Assembly (NCBI GenBank): GCA_040385875.1
Contig: JAZKGO010000155.1
Coordinates: 10,486 to 74,485, forward strand
DNA from: JANMZR01 sp040385875
Lineage (GTDB): Bacteria; Bacteroidota; Bacteroidia; Cytophagales; Spirosomataceae
Direction of reading: 5' to 3'
DNA: 64,000 nucleotides
A model generated the notes under the pieces. That model was not told the origin of the DNA. It saw only the letters and a list, made by a program, of their open reading frames with translations, and ran no database searches. Below are positions 54,581 through 62,967 of this stretch, in pieces (within the stretch, counting starts at the first letter, position 1; the number at the start of each line of letters is the position of its first letter). Position numbers and translations under genes: made by a program.

Positions 54581-55360
54581 ATGCTTTGGAAATTATTAAG
54601 AAAATACAAATCACTATCAACCAATTCTAAAAAATTAATTTGGGGATTCGTATTTCTGATGTTGGGATATTTTGTATTTTTAAGAATCTATCCGAATAAA
54701 AATGAATGGACCTATATTGATGAATTTGGTATAAAAGTGCCGCTAAAATTCACACTTCATGGAATTGATGTTTCGCATCATAATGGCAAAATTGATTGGG
54801 AAAAAGTGAGCAGCGTTAATGCAAATGAGGTAAAAATTGACTTTGCATTCATAAAAGTATCAGAAGGTACAAGTATAATTGATAAAGATTTCAAACGAAA
54901 TTGGGCTGAGTCAAAAGAAAACGGTATTAAGCGTGGAGCTTACCATTACTATATTCCGTGGCGGGACCCTGAAAGTCAGGTGAAAATATTCAAGAAAAAT
55001 GTATCACTCCATTCTGGTGATTTTGCACCAATTTTAGACATTGAAGAAAATGCGTTAAAGGCTGACTCTAAGATAATTAAAGAGATTGGCACCTGGCTAA
55101 AACTTATTGAAAATCACTATGGAATGAAGCCAATCATTTACACAAATCAAGCTTTTTTTAACAAATTTATTAAAGGAAACTTCGAAAATTACCCACTTTG
55201 GATTGCCGATTATACTAGAAAAAACTTAACATTGTATAATGAAGAAAAGCTGCATTTTTGGCAATATAGCAAAAATGGCAAACTGGAAGGGATAAAAGGC
55301 GATGTGGATTTTAACTCCTATTTAAAGACGGAGGAAGAGTTTTCAAGATTGTTAAAATAA
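54581..55360 (+). CDS. Membrane-anchored GH25 lysozyme-like muramidase
   Basis: 259 residues. A basic cytoplasmic start and one span (LIWGFVFLMLGYFVFLRIYP) anchor the enzyme so that the catalytic domain faces the periplasm. The GH25 barrel is clear: GIDVSHHNGKIDWEKV near residue 60 (first catalytic Asp), FAFIKVSEGTSIIDKDFKRN, RGAYHYYIPWRDPE, and FAPILDIEEN with the catalytic Asp/Glu. It ends HFWQYSKNGKLEGIKGDVDFN. It should cleave N-acetylmuramyl bonds in peptidoglycan. It follows the propeller gene by 28 bp, and pgi starts 51 bp downstream. Confidence 0.93.
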   Translation: MLWKLLRKYKSLSTNSKKLIWGFVFLMLGYFVFLRIYPNKNEWTYIDEFGIKVPLKFTLHGIDVSHHNGKIDWEKVSSVNANEVKIDFAFIKVSEGTSIIDKDFKRNWAESKENGIKRGAYHYYIPWRDPESQVKIFKKNVSLHSGDFAPILDIEENALKADSKIIKEIGTWLKLIENHYGMKPIIYTNQAFFNKFIKGNFENYPLWIADYTRKNLTLYNEEKLHFWQYSKNGKLEGIKGDVDFNSYLKTEEEFSRLLK

Positions 55361-55411
55361 ATAGTTTCTAATCATAAATCAAACATTAAAAAAATAATTT
55401 CCCTTAAACAT

Positions 55412-57058
55412 ATGCTTAAATCGATTAATCCTACACAAACAAAAGCCTTTTCCTCGTTAGAAAATCATTTTTCAGTTGCAAAAAAATGGCAAATGAAAGA
55501 ATTATTTAACGTTGATACTGAGCGTTTTACAAAATATTCGATCCCTTTTGAAAATATTCTGTTTGACTATTCTAAAAACATAATTACCGATGAAACTAAG
55601 CAAATGCTCATTGATTTGGCCAATGAAACAGATTTAGCTTCTGGAATAAATGAATTATTTTGTGGAAATGCTATCAATCAAACTGAAAACAGACCGGTAA
55701 TGCACATGGCCTTGCGCCAAAAAGCGGGCAAACAGGTGATCATTAACGGAAAAGATGTTATGCCTGATGTGGAAGAAGTTTTAGAAAAAATGAAATTATT
55801 CTCTGGCAAAATTATTTCTGGCAATTGGAAAGGCTACACTGGAAAATCAATTACAGATGTTGTAAATATTGGAATAGGCGGCTCAGATTTGGGCCCTGTG
55901 ATGGTGACCGAAGCATTGAAAGCTTATTCAAATCACCTAAAAATCCATTTTGTTTCAAATGTAGATGGTACACATATAGCCGAAACATTGAAAAAAGTGA
56001 ATGCAGAAACCACGATATTTTTAATCGCTTCCAAAACTTTTACTACTCAAGAAACCATGGCCAATGCTCATTCGGCTCGAAACTGGTTTTTGGAATCGGC
56101 CAAAAATGAAAGCGATGTAGCCAAGCATTTTGTAGCAATGAGTACAAACGCAACTGAAGTAAGCAAGTTTGGCATTGACACCAATAATATGTTTGGCTTT
56201 TGGGATTGGGTTGGTGGCCGATATTCACTTTGGAGTGCAATAGGCCTATCCATCTCATTATCAATAGGTTTTGATAATTTTAGAGCTCTTTTGGATGGAG
56301 CCAATGCGATGGATGATCATTTTGAAAGCACAGATTTTGATAAAAATATTCCAGTATTAATGGCTCTTTTGGGTATTTGGTACAACAATTTTTTTGGAGC
56401 AGATACCCAAGCAATTTTACCATATGACCAATATATGCACCGATTTGCTGCCTATTTTCAGCAAGGCGATATGGAAAGCAATGGCAAATACGTAGATCGA
56501 AACGGACAAGAAGTTGAATATGAAACTGGACCAGTGATTTGGGGAGAACCAGGCACCAATGGCCAACATGCTTTTTATCAATTGATTCATCAGGGAACAA
56601 AACTGATTCCATGCGATTTTTTGGCTCCTGCTCAAAGCCAAAATCCAATCGGGGAACACCATAAAATGCTGATGAGTAACTATTTTGCACAAACAGAAGC
56701 ATTGATGAATGGTAAAACCAAATCAGAAGTAGTGGCTGAATTGGAAAAATCGGGTAAATCAATTGCTGAAATTGAATTTTTAGCTCCATTTAAAGTATTC
56801 AAAGGCAATAGACCTACCAATTCATTTTTGTTCAAAAAGTTGGATCCTCGCACTTTAGGCAGCTTAATTGCAGCTTATGAACATAAAATTTTTGTGCAAG
56901 GTTATATTTGGAATATATTCAGCTATGATCAATGGGGTGTGGAATTGGGCAAACAATTAGCTAATAAAATACTTCCAGAACTTGCTGATAATGAGAGTAT
57001 TCACTCACATGATAGTTCTACAAATGGATTAATCAATTTATACAAAAGCTGGAGGTAG
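55412..57058 (+). CDS. pgi: Glucose-6-phosphate isomerase
   Basis: 548 residues, the long (eukaryote/E. coli-like) PGI class. It interconverts glucose-6-phosphate and fructose-6-phosphate in glycolysis/gluconeogenesis. Signature segments are NIGIGGSDLGPVMVTEAL near residue 150 (sugar-phosphate binding), ASKTFTTQETMANA near residue 207, and GEPGTNGQHAFYQLIHQGTK near residue 378, containing the catalytic Glu/His. The final GYIWNIFSYDQWGVELGK is the second PROSITE-type signature. No signal peptide. Downstream lies a perfect palindrome rather than a T-rich terminator. Confidence 0.98.
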   Translation: MLKSINPTQTKAFSSLENHFSVAKKWQMKELFNVDTERFTKYSIPFENILFDYSKNIITDETKQMLIDLANETDLASGINELFCGNAINQTENRPVMHMALRQKAGKQVIINGKDVMPDVEEVLEKMKLFSGKIISGNWKGYTGKSITDVVNIGIGGSDLGPVMVTEALKAYSNHLKIHFVSNVDGTHIAETLKKVNAETTIFLIASKTFTTQETMANAHSARNWFLESAKNESDVAKHFVAMSTNATEVSKFGIDTNNMFGFWDWVGGRYSLWSAIGLSISLSIGFDNFRALLDGANAMDDHFESTDFDKNIPVLMALLGIWYNNFFGADTQAILPYDQYMHRFAAYFQQGDMESNGKYVDRNGQEVEYETGPVIWGEPGTNGQHAFYQLIHQGTKLIPCDFLAPAQSQNPIGEHHKMLMSNYFAQTEALMNGKTKSEVVAELEKSGKSIAEIEFLAPFKVFKGNRPTNSFLFKKLDPRTLGSLIAAYEHKIFVQGYIWNIFSYDQWGVELGKQLANKILPELADNESIHSHDSSTNGLINLYKSWR

Positions 57059-57165
57059 TCAAGGAATATTCGATTGGACGAAAAAATGTTTTAATATTTT
57101 TAATCCCTTTTATAGAAAAACTGATTTAAAATATTTTGAGGTGCTTTTTGTATAAAAAAGTGCCA

Positions 57166-57203
57166 ATTCCTAGAATAGGGGTTGCAACCCCTATTCTAGG
57201 AAT
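57166..57203. repeat. Perfect 38-bp palindrome downstream of pgi
   Basis: Two 19-base arms meet with no loop at 57184/57185 (centre GTTGCAAC; arms include CCTAGAATAGGGG and its inverse). It is not followed by a T-run, so it is unlike the terminators nearby. It could be a protein-binding site, a REP-like element or a transcript end. Confidence 0.8.
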
Positions 57204-57267
57204 ATTCAAATAAATAATTTGGATCTTGAGATCTATATCATTCCATTAAAAACTAACCTTTAAACAC

Positions 57268-57831
57268 ATGAAAAACCTCTCAAATCTCCTTAATCGTATT
57301 TCAAACTGGAAAACACTATTAGCCGCATTTATTATTTACATGTTTTTCAATGGCTATCTTTTAAAGAATGCAGAAGAAAAAATAAATGATTTATCTGGGA
57401 AAACAATTGGAGTGATTGACCTTACTTTTGGATTTGATGCTCAGAAAACGTTGGACATGGTAGCCGCCTATTCTGATGAAGCAAGAGATTACTATGCTCA
57501 AACTGAGCTCATTACCGATGTTATTTACCCAATTGTCTATTCACTATTTTTTGGAATTATCCTTACCCTTTTATTCAAAGGTAAATCTTATTCACCCCAT
57601 CGACTAGTAAATATTTTACCATTCTTCAGCCTACTATTCGACTATCTTGAAAACAGCACAATTGTTTATTTGCTAAACAACTATCCTACTCAAAGTCAAT
57701 CAGTTGCCATACTTTGTGAGATTTTTAAACTTTTGAAATGGTTAAGTTTTGGGCTGGTTATTGCGTTAATTCTATATGGCTTGGTTAAGTTACTTTTAGT
57801 AAAACTTTCCCCCTCAAAACCCAATAATTAG
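57268..57831 (+). CDS. Hypothetical four-span membrane protein
   Basis: 187 residues. Four membrane spans are visible (TLLAAFIIYMFFNGYLL, VIYPIVYSLFFGIILTLLF, a shorter span after the HRLVNILPF loop, and WLSFGLVIALILYGLVKLLL). A ~60-residue soluble loop lies between TM1 and TM2 (KTIGVIDLTFGFDAQKTLDM). I do not recognise a named family with certainty. It stands alone on the + strand and is convergent with the transglutaminase gene, 29 bp apart. Function unknown. Confidence 0.75.
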   Translation: MKNLSNLLNRISNWKTLLAAFIIYMFFNGYLLKNAEEKINDLSGKTIGVIDLTFGFDAQKTLDMVAAYSDEARDYYAQTELITDVIYPIVYSLFFGIILTLLFKGKSYSPHRLVNILPFFSLLFDYLENSTIVYLLNNYPTQSQSVAILCEIFKLLKWLSFGLVIALILYGLVKLLLVKLSPSKPNN

Positions 57832-57860
57832 GATTGCCAATTCAATTTTCAGGCAATTAG

Positions 57861-58643
57861 TTAAGCTATTTGCTCTACAAAAACATACATATTGGTTAAT
57901 TTCATATCACCAAAATAGGTAGCAGTGGCTACATCTGCAGCGTCACGACCATAGGCTAAAACCACTCTCCCACCTGTAGTTTGGCTTTGGGTTGCATCAA
58001 AAGTATACCATTGCCCGTCCAAATAAGCTTCAAACCAAGCATGCAGATCCATTGGTTTGAGGTTATGCAGGTAGCCCACCACGATTCTAGCAGGAATATT
58101 CACACTTCTACAAAGCGCAATGGCCAGATGAGACAAATCACGGCACACACCATGTTTGCTTTCTAAAGTATCTAAAGCTGAGGTAGTGGAAGTGCTTTTA
58201 TTGTATTCGTATTTTATATTTTTGTTCACCCAAGTTCTGATGGCTTCCACCATTTGGTAGCCCGTAATTTGACCTATAATAATTTCAAAAGCCTTATTAT
58301 TTAGTTTGTCAGATTCACAAAATCGACTTGGCAATAAATAAATCAGGGTATGGTCAGGCAAATCTTGGATCAAGGTAAAATTGGCTTCAGGGTTTTGTTC
58401 TACTGTATCGCTAGTCACCACAATTGCACTGGTATCAATTACTAATTTGCCCTGATTGGTTTCTAATCGCTGGCAATAATTGCCATAAAAGTCGACATAT
58501 TCCGACATGGGCAATAAAGGCTCAAGTATAAATGTCTCATTTTCAATAAATTGAGACAACTCCTTTCTTAATCTCAGAATTGTAATTAAGGGTGTATGAT
58601 GATTTGAAATATATTCTAGTTTGCAGCCAACTCTCAGTTTCAT
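57861..58643 (-). CDS. Transglutaminase-like cysteine protease-fold protein
   Basis: 260 residues. An N-terminal beta domain (GCKLEYISNHHTPLI near residue 6) matches the bacterial transglutaminase-associated N-terminal region. The core domain carries the triad: Cys in SKHGVCRDLSHLAIALCR, His in MDLHAWFEAYLDG and Asp in WYTFDATQSQ. Such cytosolic proteins are thought to act as proteases or amidases; true cross-linking is rarely shown. It is divergent from the histidine kinase gene (94 bp between starts). Confidence 0.9.
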   Translation of the reverse strand: MKLRVGCKLEYISNHHTPLITILRLRKELSQFIENETFILEPLLPMSEYVDFYGNYCQRLETNQGKLVIDTSAIVVTSDTVEQNPEANFTLIQDLPDHTLIYLLPSRFCESDKLNNKAFEIIIGQITGYQMVEAIRTWVNKNIKYEYNKSTSTTSALDTLESKHGVCRDLSHLAIALCRSVNIPARIVVGYLHNLKPMDLHAWFEAYLDGQWYTFDATQSQTTGGRVVLAYGRDAADVATATYFGDMKLTNMYVFVEQIA

Positions 58644-58737
58644 ATATAAAGATAAGAAAAGAATTCTTTGCCCTTGGCTTCGAGGTTTTAATTATTTTTT
58701 TTATAACTTGAGAAATTAATCAAGCAAATAAAATAAA

Positions 58738-60017
58738 ATGGAATTTGATGCTTCCTCGGTAGTGATAAAAGTGGGAATATTCTTTTTAACTACTAAATTT
58801 TTAAGAAAATATTTTGAAACAGAGCAAAAAAATCCCTTCGTCGATAATATTCTAAGTAAGGCATGGATAGGAGCCTTAATCATTTCAATTGCTATTTACA
58901 CCTTGGCGGGAAGCCATGGCGACATTGTATTCTATTATTGGCTATTTGCTTTTATCATTTATTGCACCTGGAAGCTCAACGACCCGAAGATTTCCAGAAT
59001 GGTTTTAACTGCCACATTACCGATCTTTTTTACCTCTACTATCATCCAAGTTTTTAAAGAATTTTTCCCAAAGCTTCTTGATAGTATTTCTACTCAGATA
59101 TACGCTTTAGATGGTTTTGCAAATACTTGGTTAATCGGCTTTTCTATTTACACCTTCTGGCAAAGCAAAAAAGAAAGGCAGTTACGGCAAAAAGAAATTG
59201 ATGAGCATAATAAATTAATGGCTGAAAAAAATACTTTGGAATATCAAGTAGCAGAACGAACCGCAGAAATAACCAAGCAAAAAAATAAGCTAGAAAAAAC
59301 AATAGATGAGCTAAAAGCCACTCAAAATCAGCTTATCCAGTCCGAAAAACTAGCCTCTTTGGGTGAACTGACAGCAGGTATCGCTCATGAAATACAAAAC
59401 CCATTGAACTTTGTCAATAATTTTTCAGAATTAAGTGTGGAGTTGGCCAACGAATTAAAAGCAGAAATTGACAAAGATCCTCCATCCCCTGATGGGGCAG
59501 TAATTATACGAGAATTAGTAGATGATTTAATTCAAAATCAAGAAAAGATTCATCACCATGGCAAACGGGCTAGCTCAATTGTAAAAGGGATGTTGCAACA
59601 TTCCAGAACCAGTGCTGGTGCAAAAGAACCCACTGATATTAATGCACTAGCCGATGAATACTTAAGGTTGGCCTACCATGGACTCAGGGCTAAAGAAAAG
59701 TCGTTCAACTCTGATTTTAAAACAAATTTCGATGAGAAACTACCAAAAATCAATTTGATCCCACAAGATATTGGCAGAGTATTACTGAATTTAATTAATA
59801 ATGCTTTTTATGCATGCACTGAGCGAAGTCGAAGTGATTCTATCAACGATTTTAAGCCATTAGTTACTGTGTCAACTAAATTAATAGAGGAAGCAACCTC
59901 CACCAATGGCGCCAAAATGGCCGTTATTTCTATAAAAGATAACGGAACTGGCATGAGTAAAGAGACTCAAACTAAAATATTCCAGCCCTTTTTCACCACT
60001 AAACCAACAGGCCAAGG
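58738..60017 (+). CDS. Membrane sensor histidine kinase, 3' end lost in an assembly gap
   Basis: About 426 visible residues. Five N-terminal hydrophobic spans (residues ~10-145) lead to a coiled coil (~150-205) and the DHp domain with phospho-acceptor His217 in TAGIAHEIQNPLNFVNN. The ATPase domain shows the N-box NLINNAFYA, G1 DNGTGMS and F-box FQPFFTTKP, then breaks off just before the G2 box. Family members need only ~35-40 more residues. Within the N-box loop, CTERSRSDS is encoded by a 20-base palindrome (59817-59836) of a dispersed repeat family, where relatives have an ordinary charged loop. No response regulator is adjacent. Confidence 0.88.
59817..59836. repeat. In-frame palindromic repeat within the histidine kinase gene
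   Basis: CACTGAGCGAAGTCGAAGTG is an imperfect palindrome. Its reverse complement matches the arm of the intergenic repeat at 17321-17336 at 15 of 16 positions. It encodes TERSRS in the loop after the ATPase N-box without shifting the frame. Confidence 0.7.
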
Positions 60018-60117
60018 NNNNNNNNNNNNNNNNNNNNNNNNNNNNNNNNNNNNNNNNNNNNNNNNNNNNNNNNNNNNNNNNNNNNNNNNNNNNNNNNNNN
60101 NNNNNNNNNNNNNNNNN
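60018..60117. other. Assembly gap (100 N) with missing sequence between histidine kinase and CotH genes
   Basis: No duplicated flank. The left side is mid-kinase and the right side is mid-CotH, so the end of one gene, the intergenic DNA and the start of the other are absent. Probably several hundred bases or more are hidden by the nominal 100 N. Confidence 0.9.
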
Positions 60118-60831
60118 GAAGTAATCGATGACACCATGGTAAAAAATCAGTTTGGAGAGGATGAAGGAAATATTTACAAACCTGAAAACAATCTTACCAA
60201 GTTTACTGAAGCAACATTTGAGAAAAAAAATAATTCGTCAGAAGCTGACTATTCTGACGTGAAAAAATTAGTTGAAATATTGAATGGCCCATTGAGGTCC
60301 AGTAACCCTGAGCAATGGCGCACTGAATTAGAAAAAGTATTCGATGTTCAACATTTCTTAAAATACTTGGCCATCAATAACACGATTGTCAATTGGGATT
60401 CATACGGTGCCATTGCCCATAATTTTTATTTGTACAATGATAAAGGCAAACTCAAATGGATTCCTTGGGATCATAATCTTTCGATGACTACCACTGGCGG
60501 TGGAACAAACCGTACAGCAGTAACCATTGATATGCAAGCAGTTACCAACCAATGGCCATTGATAAGGTATCTTGCCGATCAAGAAATTTATTACTCCGCT
60601 TATAAAAAATATGCCGGTGATTTTATTAATTCTACTTTCACCCCTTCTAAAATTTATGCATTAATCGACAAATATCAAACACTCATTTCGCCTTATGTGG
60701 TGGGTACTGAGCCAGAGGTGGCTGGTTATACCTATTTAAAATCTGCTGCTGATTTTACAAATTCAGCCTCTATTTTGAAAAATCACGTAAAAACCCGAAA
60801 TGAACAAGTGGCTGATTTCCTGAAAAAGTAA
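60118..60831 (+). CDS. CotH-like protein kinase, C-terminal fragment
   Basis: 237 visible residues; the N-terminus is in the N run. CotH is an atypical secreted kinase family. The fragment contains QHFLKYLAINNTIVNWDSYG (with NWD at fragment residues 92-94), HNFYLYNDKGKLKWIPWDHN (PWDHN at 116-120), then a helical tail. The NxD and WDH(N/D) motifs supply the catalytic and metal-binding Asp residues. Typical members have ~400-550 residues and a signal peptide, so about half is missing. Downstream genes (VTC, DUF4956, DUF2490, a second CotH-like protein) follow at short spacing and form a recognisable cluster. Confidence 0.88.
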   Translation, partial: EVIDDTMVKNQFGEDEGNIYKPENNLTKFTEATFEKKNNSSEADYSDVKKLVEILNGPLRSSNPEQWRTELEKVFDVQHFLKYLAINNTIVNWDSYGAIAHNFYLYNDKGKLKWIPWDHNLSMTTTGGGTNRTAVTIDMQAVTNQWPLIRYLADQEIYYSAYKKYAGDFINSTFTPSKIYALIDKYQTLISPYVVGTEPEVAGYTYLKSAADFTNSASILKNHVKTRNEQVADFLKK

Positions 60832-60882
60832 ATTGATCGATTCGGTGAATTTTAGTTTGTGTTATTTAATATTGTATCCCCA

Positions 60883-61644
60883 ATGAATGATTTAGAAGCT
60901 TTTCTTATCCGTACTATTCCATCCATACAATTGGAAGAAATAAATTCGGCCAGTTTGATGAATAGAAAAGATGATAAATATGTAGTGAATAAATCATTGA
61001 TTTCAGAAATGATTGTTGATTTATCTAAAAATTACAAAGTGCTGGAAATCAATTCAAAAAGAATATTTCGATACCATTCTACCTATTTTGATACAGATGA
61101 TTTTCGACTATACAAAATGCATCATAGTGGCAAATTGAATCGGTACAAAATACGATACCGTAGTTATTTCGATTCTAACTCAACTTTTTTTGAAATAAAA
61201 CAAAAAGACAATCATGGTAGAACTCTCAAATCGAGAATAGAGACAGAAAATGATAAAAAGTTAATTCTGAATAGTGAAGAAACAAAATACCTTGAAAGCA
61301 ATACCCCATTGAATGCCAAAGAGCTACAGTACAAATTGGCAGTAGAATACGATAGAATAACACTCGTGAATATTGATAAAACGGAGCGGATTACGATTGA
61401 TCTGAATCTTACTTATAAAATCAAAAACAACATTGAATGCTTTTCAGATATGGCGATTGTTGAAGTAAAGCAGGAAAACAAAACCAATACGCCAGCAAAA
61501 ATCTTTCTAAAAAAATCTAAAATTCGTATGGGTGGCATCAGTAAATATTGCTTGGGAGTCATTCTTTTTTTTGAAAATATTAATCATAATCGCTTTAAAC
61601 ATAAGTACAATAAAATTTACAAACCTTTTAAATTAGTCTCTTAA
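60883..61644 (+). CDS. VTC domain protein (polyphosphate polymerase-like)
   Basis: 253 residues from ATG 60883; a GTG at 60859 adds eight residues and is less likely. The triphosphate-tunnel fold is visible as INSASLMNRKDDKYVVNKSL, FRYHSTYFDTDDFRLYKMHH, NRYKIRYRSYFDSNSTFFEIKQKD and SDMAIVEVKQE. Basic residues line the tunnel, and the E-x-K strand binds metal. In yeast Vtc4 this fold makes polyphosphate from ATP. Bacterial VTC proteins are frequently encoded next to CotH and DUF4956 genes. It lies 51 bp after the CotH gene and 19 bp before DUF4956. No signal peptide or membrane span, so it probably acts in the cytoplasm. Confidence 0.9.
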   Translation: MNDLEAFLIRTIPSIQLEEINSASLMNRKDDKYVVNKSLISEMIVDLSKNYKVLEINSKRIFRYHSTYFDTDDFRLYKMHHSGKLNRYKIRYRSYFDSNSTFFEIKQKDNHGRTLKSRIETENDKKLILNSEETKYLESNTPLNAKELQYKLAVEYDRITLVNIDKTERITIDLNLTYKIKNNIECFSDMAIVEVKQENKTNTPAKIFLKKSKIRMGGISKYCLGVILFFENINHNRFKHKYNKIYKPFKLVS

Positions 61645-61663
61645 ATTTTTAACCAATAATCAT

Positions 61664-62236
61664 TTGGCAAACGACACTATTTCCACCGACCTACTAATTC
61701 GCTTTGGAATTAACTTACTATCAGTCATCACATTAGTCCGATTAGTCTATTTTAGATATTATAAAAAGTCAGATCTTTTTCTATCATTCTTTGGGTTTAA
61801 CCTGATTATATTTCTCATATCCTATCTTTTGAATAAAGTAAATATGACAATGGGAGCTGCATTCGGCCTTTTTGCAGTCTTTTCGATATTGAGAATTAGA
61901 ACCGAAGGCATTAATACAAAAGATATGACCTATCTTTTTATGGCCATATCTATCGGGTTGATTACGGCTGTAGGCAATGGAAGTTTGCTCGAAATCATTT
62001 TTATCAATTTTACCATTATCGTTTCAGTCATATTAATTGATGGGGCACTTTTGATGAAAAAAGAAGTGAGCCAGATTGTGGAATACGATAAACTTGAGCT
62101 GATTAGCCCTGAAAAAAGGCCTGAATTGATCGCCGATATTGAAGCCAGAACAGGCATTAAAATTCATAGAATTGAGGCTGTTTCGATTGATTTTTTGAAA
62201 GAATCGTCCACCTTTCAAATTTATTATTATTGCTAA
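61664..62236 (+). CDS. DUF4956 membrane protein
   Basis: 190 residues. Four membrane spans in the first ~130 residues, including YLLNKVNMTMGAAFGLFAVF followed by the conserved motif SILRIRTEGINTKDMTYLF. A small cytosolic domain (EYDKLELISPEKRPELIADI onward) ends the protein. This is the DUF4956 family, genetically tied to VTC-domain proteins, for which it may be the membrane partner or channel. The start is TTG at 61664: no ATG or GTG precedes the first span, and the first ATG would delete two spans. It starts 19 bp after the VTC gene and ends 6 bp before the DUF2490 gene. Confidence 0.9.
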   Translation: MANDTISTDLLIRFGINLLSVITLVRLVYFRYYKKSDLFLSFFGFNLIIFLISYLLNKVNMTMGAAFGLFAVFSILRIRTEGINTKDMTYLFMAISIGLITAVGNGSLLEIIFINFTIIVSVILIDGALLMKKEVSQIVEYDKLELISPEKRPELIADIEARTGIKIHRIEAVSIDFLKESSTFQIYYYC

Positions 62237-62242
62237 AAAGTC

Positions 62243-62881
62243 GTGAAAAATCATTTAAAAGTCCTCATTCTATTGATATTGATCCAAAATGTAATCAAAG
62301 CCCAAACTGGCCTTTGGTTAAAAATTGGTGCAGAGAAAAAAATCACAAAAAAGCTGGAATTAGAATTGAATTTTCAGCCAAGATTTAACACAATCGATTG
62401 GCCAGCAAGTAGTTATATTGGAGAGGCTGGCTTAAAATATGACTTACCCAAAGGCTTTACTATTGGATTGTTTTATAGATACATCAAAAGTTTAAAGAAC
62501 GAACAATATCAGCCTTATCATCGCTATTATGTTGATTTAAGTTATAAGTTCAAAAAAGCAAGTCCAATCATCATTGATTATAGACTTCGATTTCAGCAGC
62601 AATTTAAAGACGATGATGTTGGGCTAGTGTCCGACAAAAACTATTGGCGAAATAAATTGGAATTGGCTTATAAAAACAAATCGAAATTTGAACCTTTTGT
62701 TTCCACTGATTTATTTTATAAAAATGGCTATGCATTTGACCAAGTGAGATACAAAGCTGGGATGAATTATAAAATTACCAAAAACCAAAGTACTGAAATA
62801 AGTATTTTGGCTGATGATGCCCTCAATAGTAGTAAAGCAACCAAATGGAGAGTCGCTGTCAATTGGAAAATCAAATTATAA
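62243..62881 (+). CDS. DUF2490 outer-membrane beta-barrel-like protein
   Basis: 212 residues, GTG start. A signal peptide (LILLILIQNVIKAQ) is followed by alternating amphipathic strands such as GLWLKIGAEKKITKKLELEL, GFTIGLFYRYIKSLKN and YRLRFQQQFKDDD. It ends with an aromatic-rich final strand (KWRVAVNWKIKL). This is the DUF2490 family, predicted small outer-membrane barrels. It starts 6 bp after the DUF4956 stop, so it is in the same operon. The role within the cluster is unknown, but it places part of the system in the outer membrane. Confidence 0.85.
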   Translation: MKNHLKVLILLILIQNVIKAQTGLWLKIGAEKKITKKLELELNFQPRFNTIDWPASSYIGEAGLKYDLPKGFTIGLFYRYIKSLKNEQYQPYHRYYVDLSYKFKKASPIIIDYRLRFQQQFKDDDVGLVSDKNYWRNKLELAYKNKSKFEPFVSTDLFYKNGYAFDQVRYKAGMNYKITKNQSTEISILADDALNSSKATKWRVAVNWKIKL

Positions 62882-62967
62882 ATTTCAACACACAATAAAA
62901 TTTTATATTTTTTTGCTGTTTTTTTATTAATATTGGTTGAAAGTGTTCAATTAATTTAATAAAAATT

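Noticed and set aside
58738..60831. A 697-residue histidine kinase-CotH fusion protein
   Set aside because: The frame is joined only through a 100-N spacer. Neither domain is complete at the junction, so this is a scaffold artefact.
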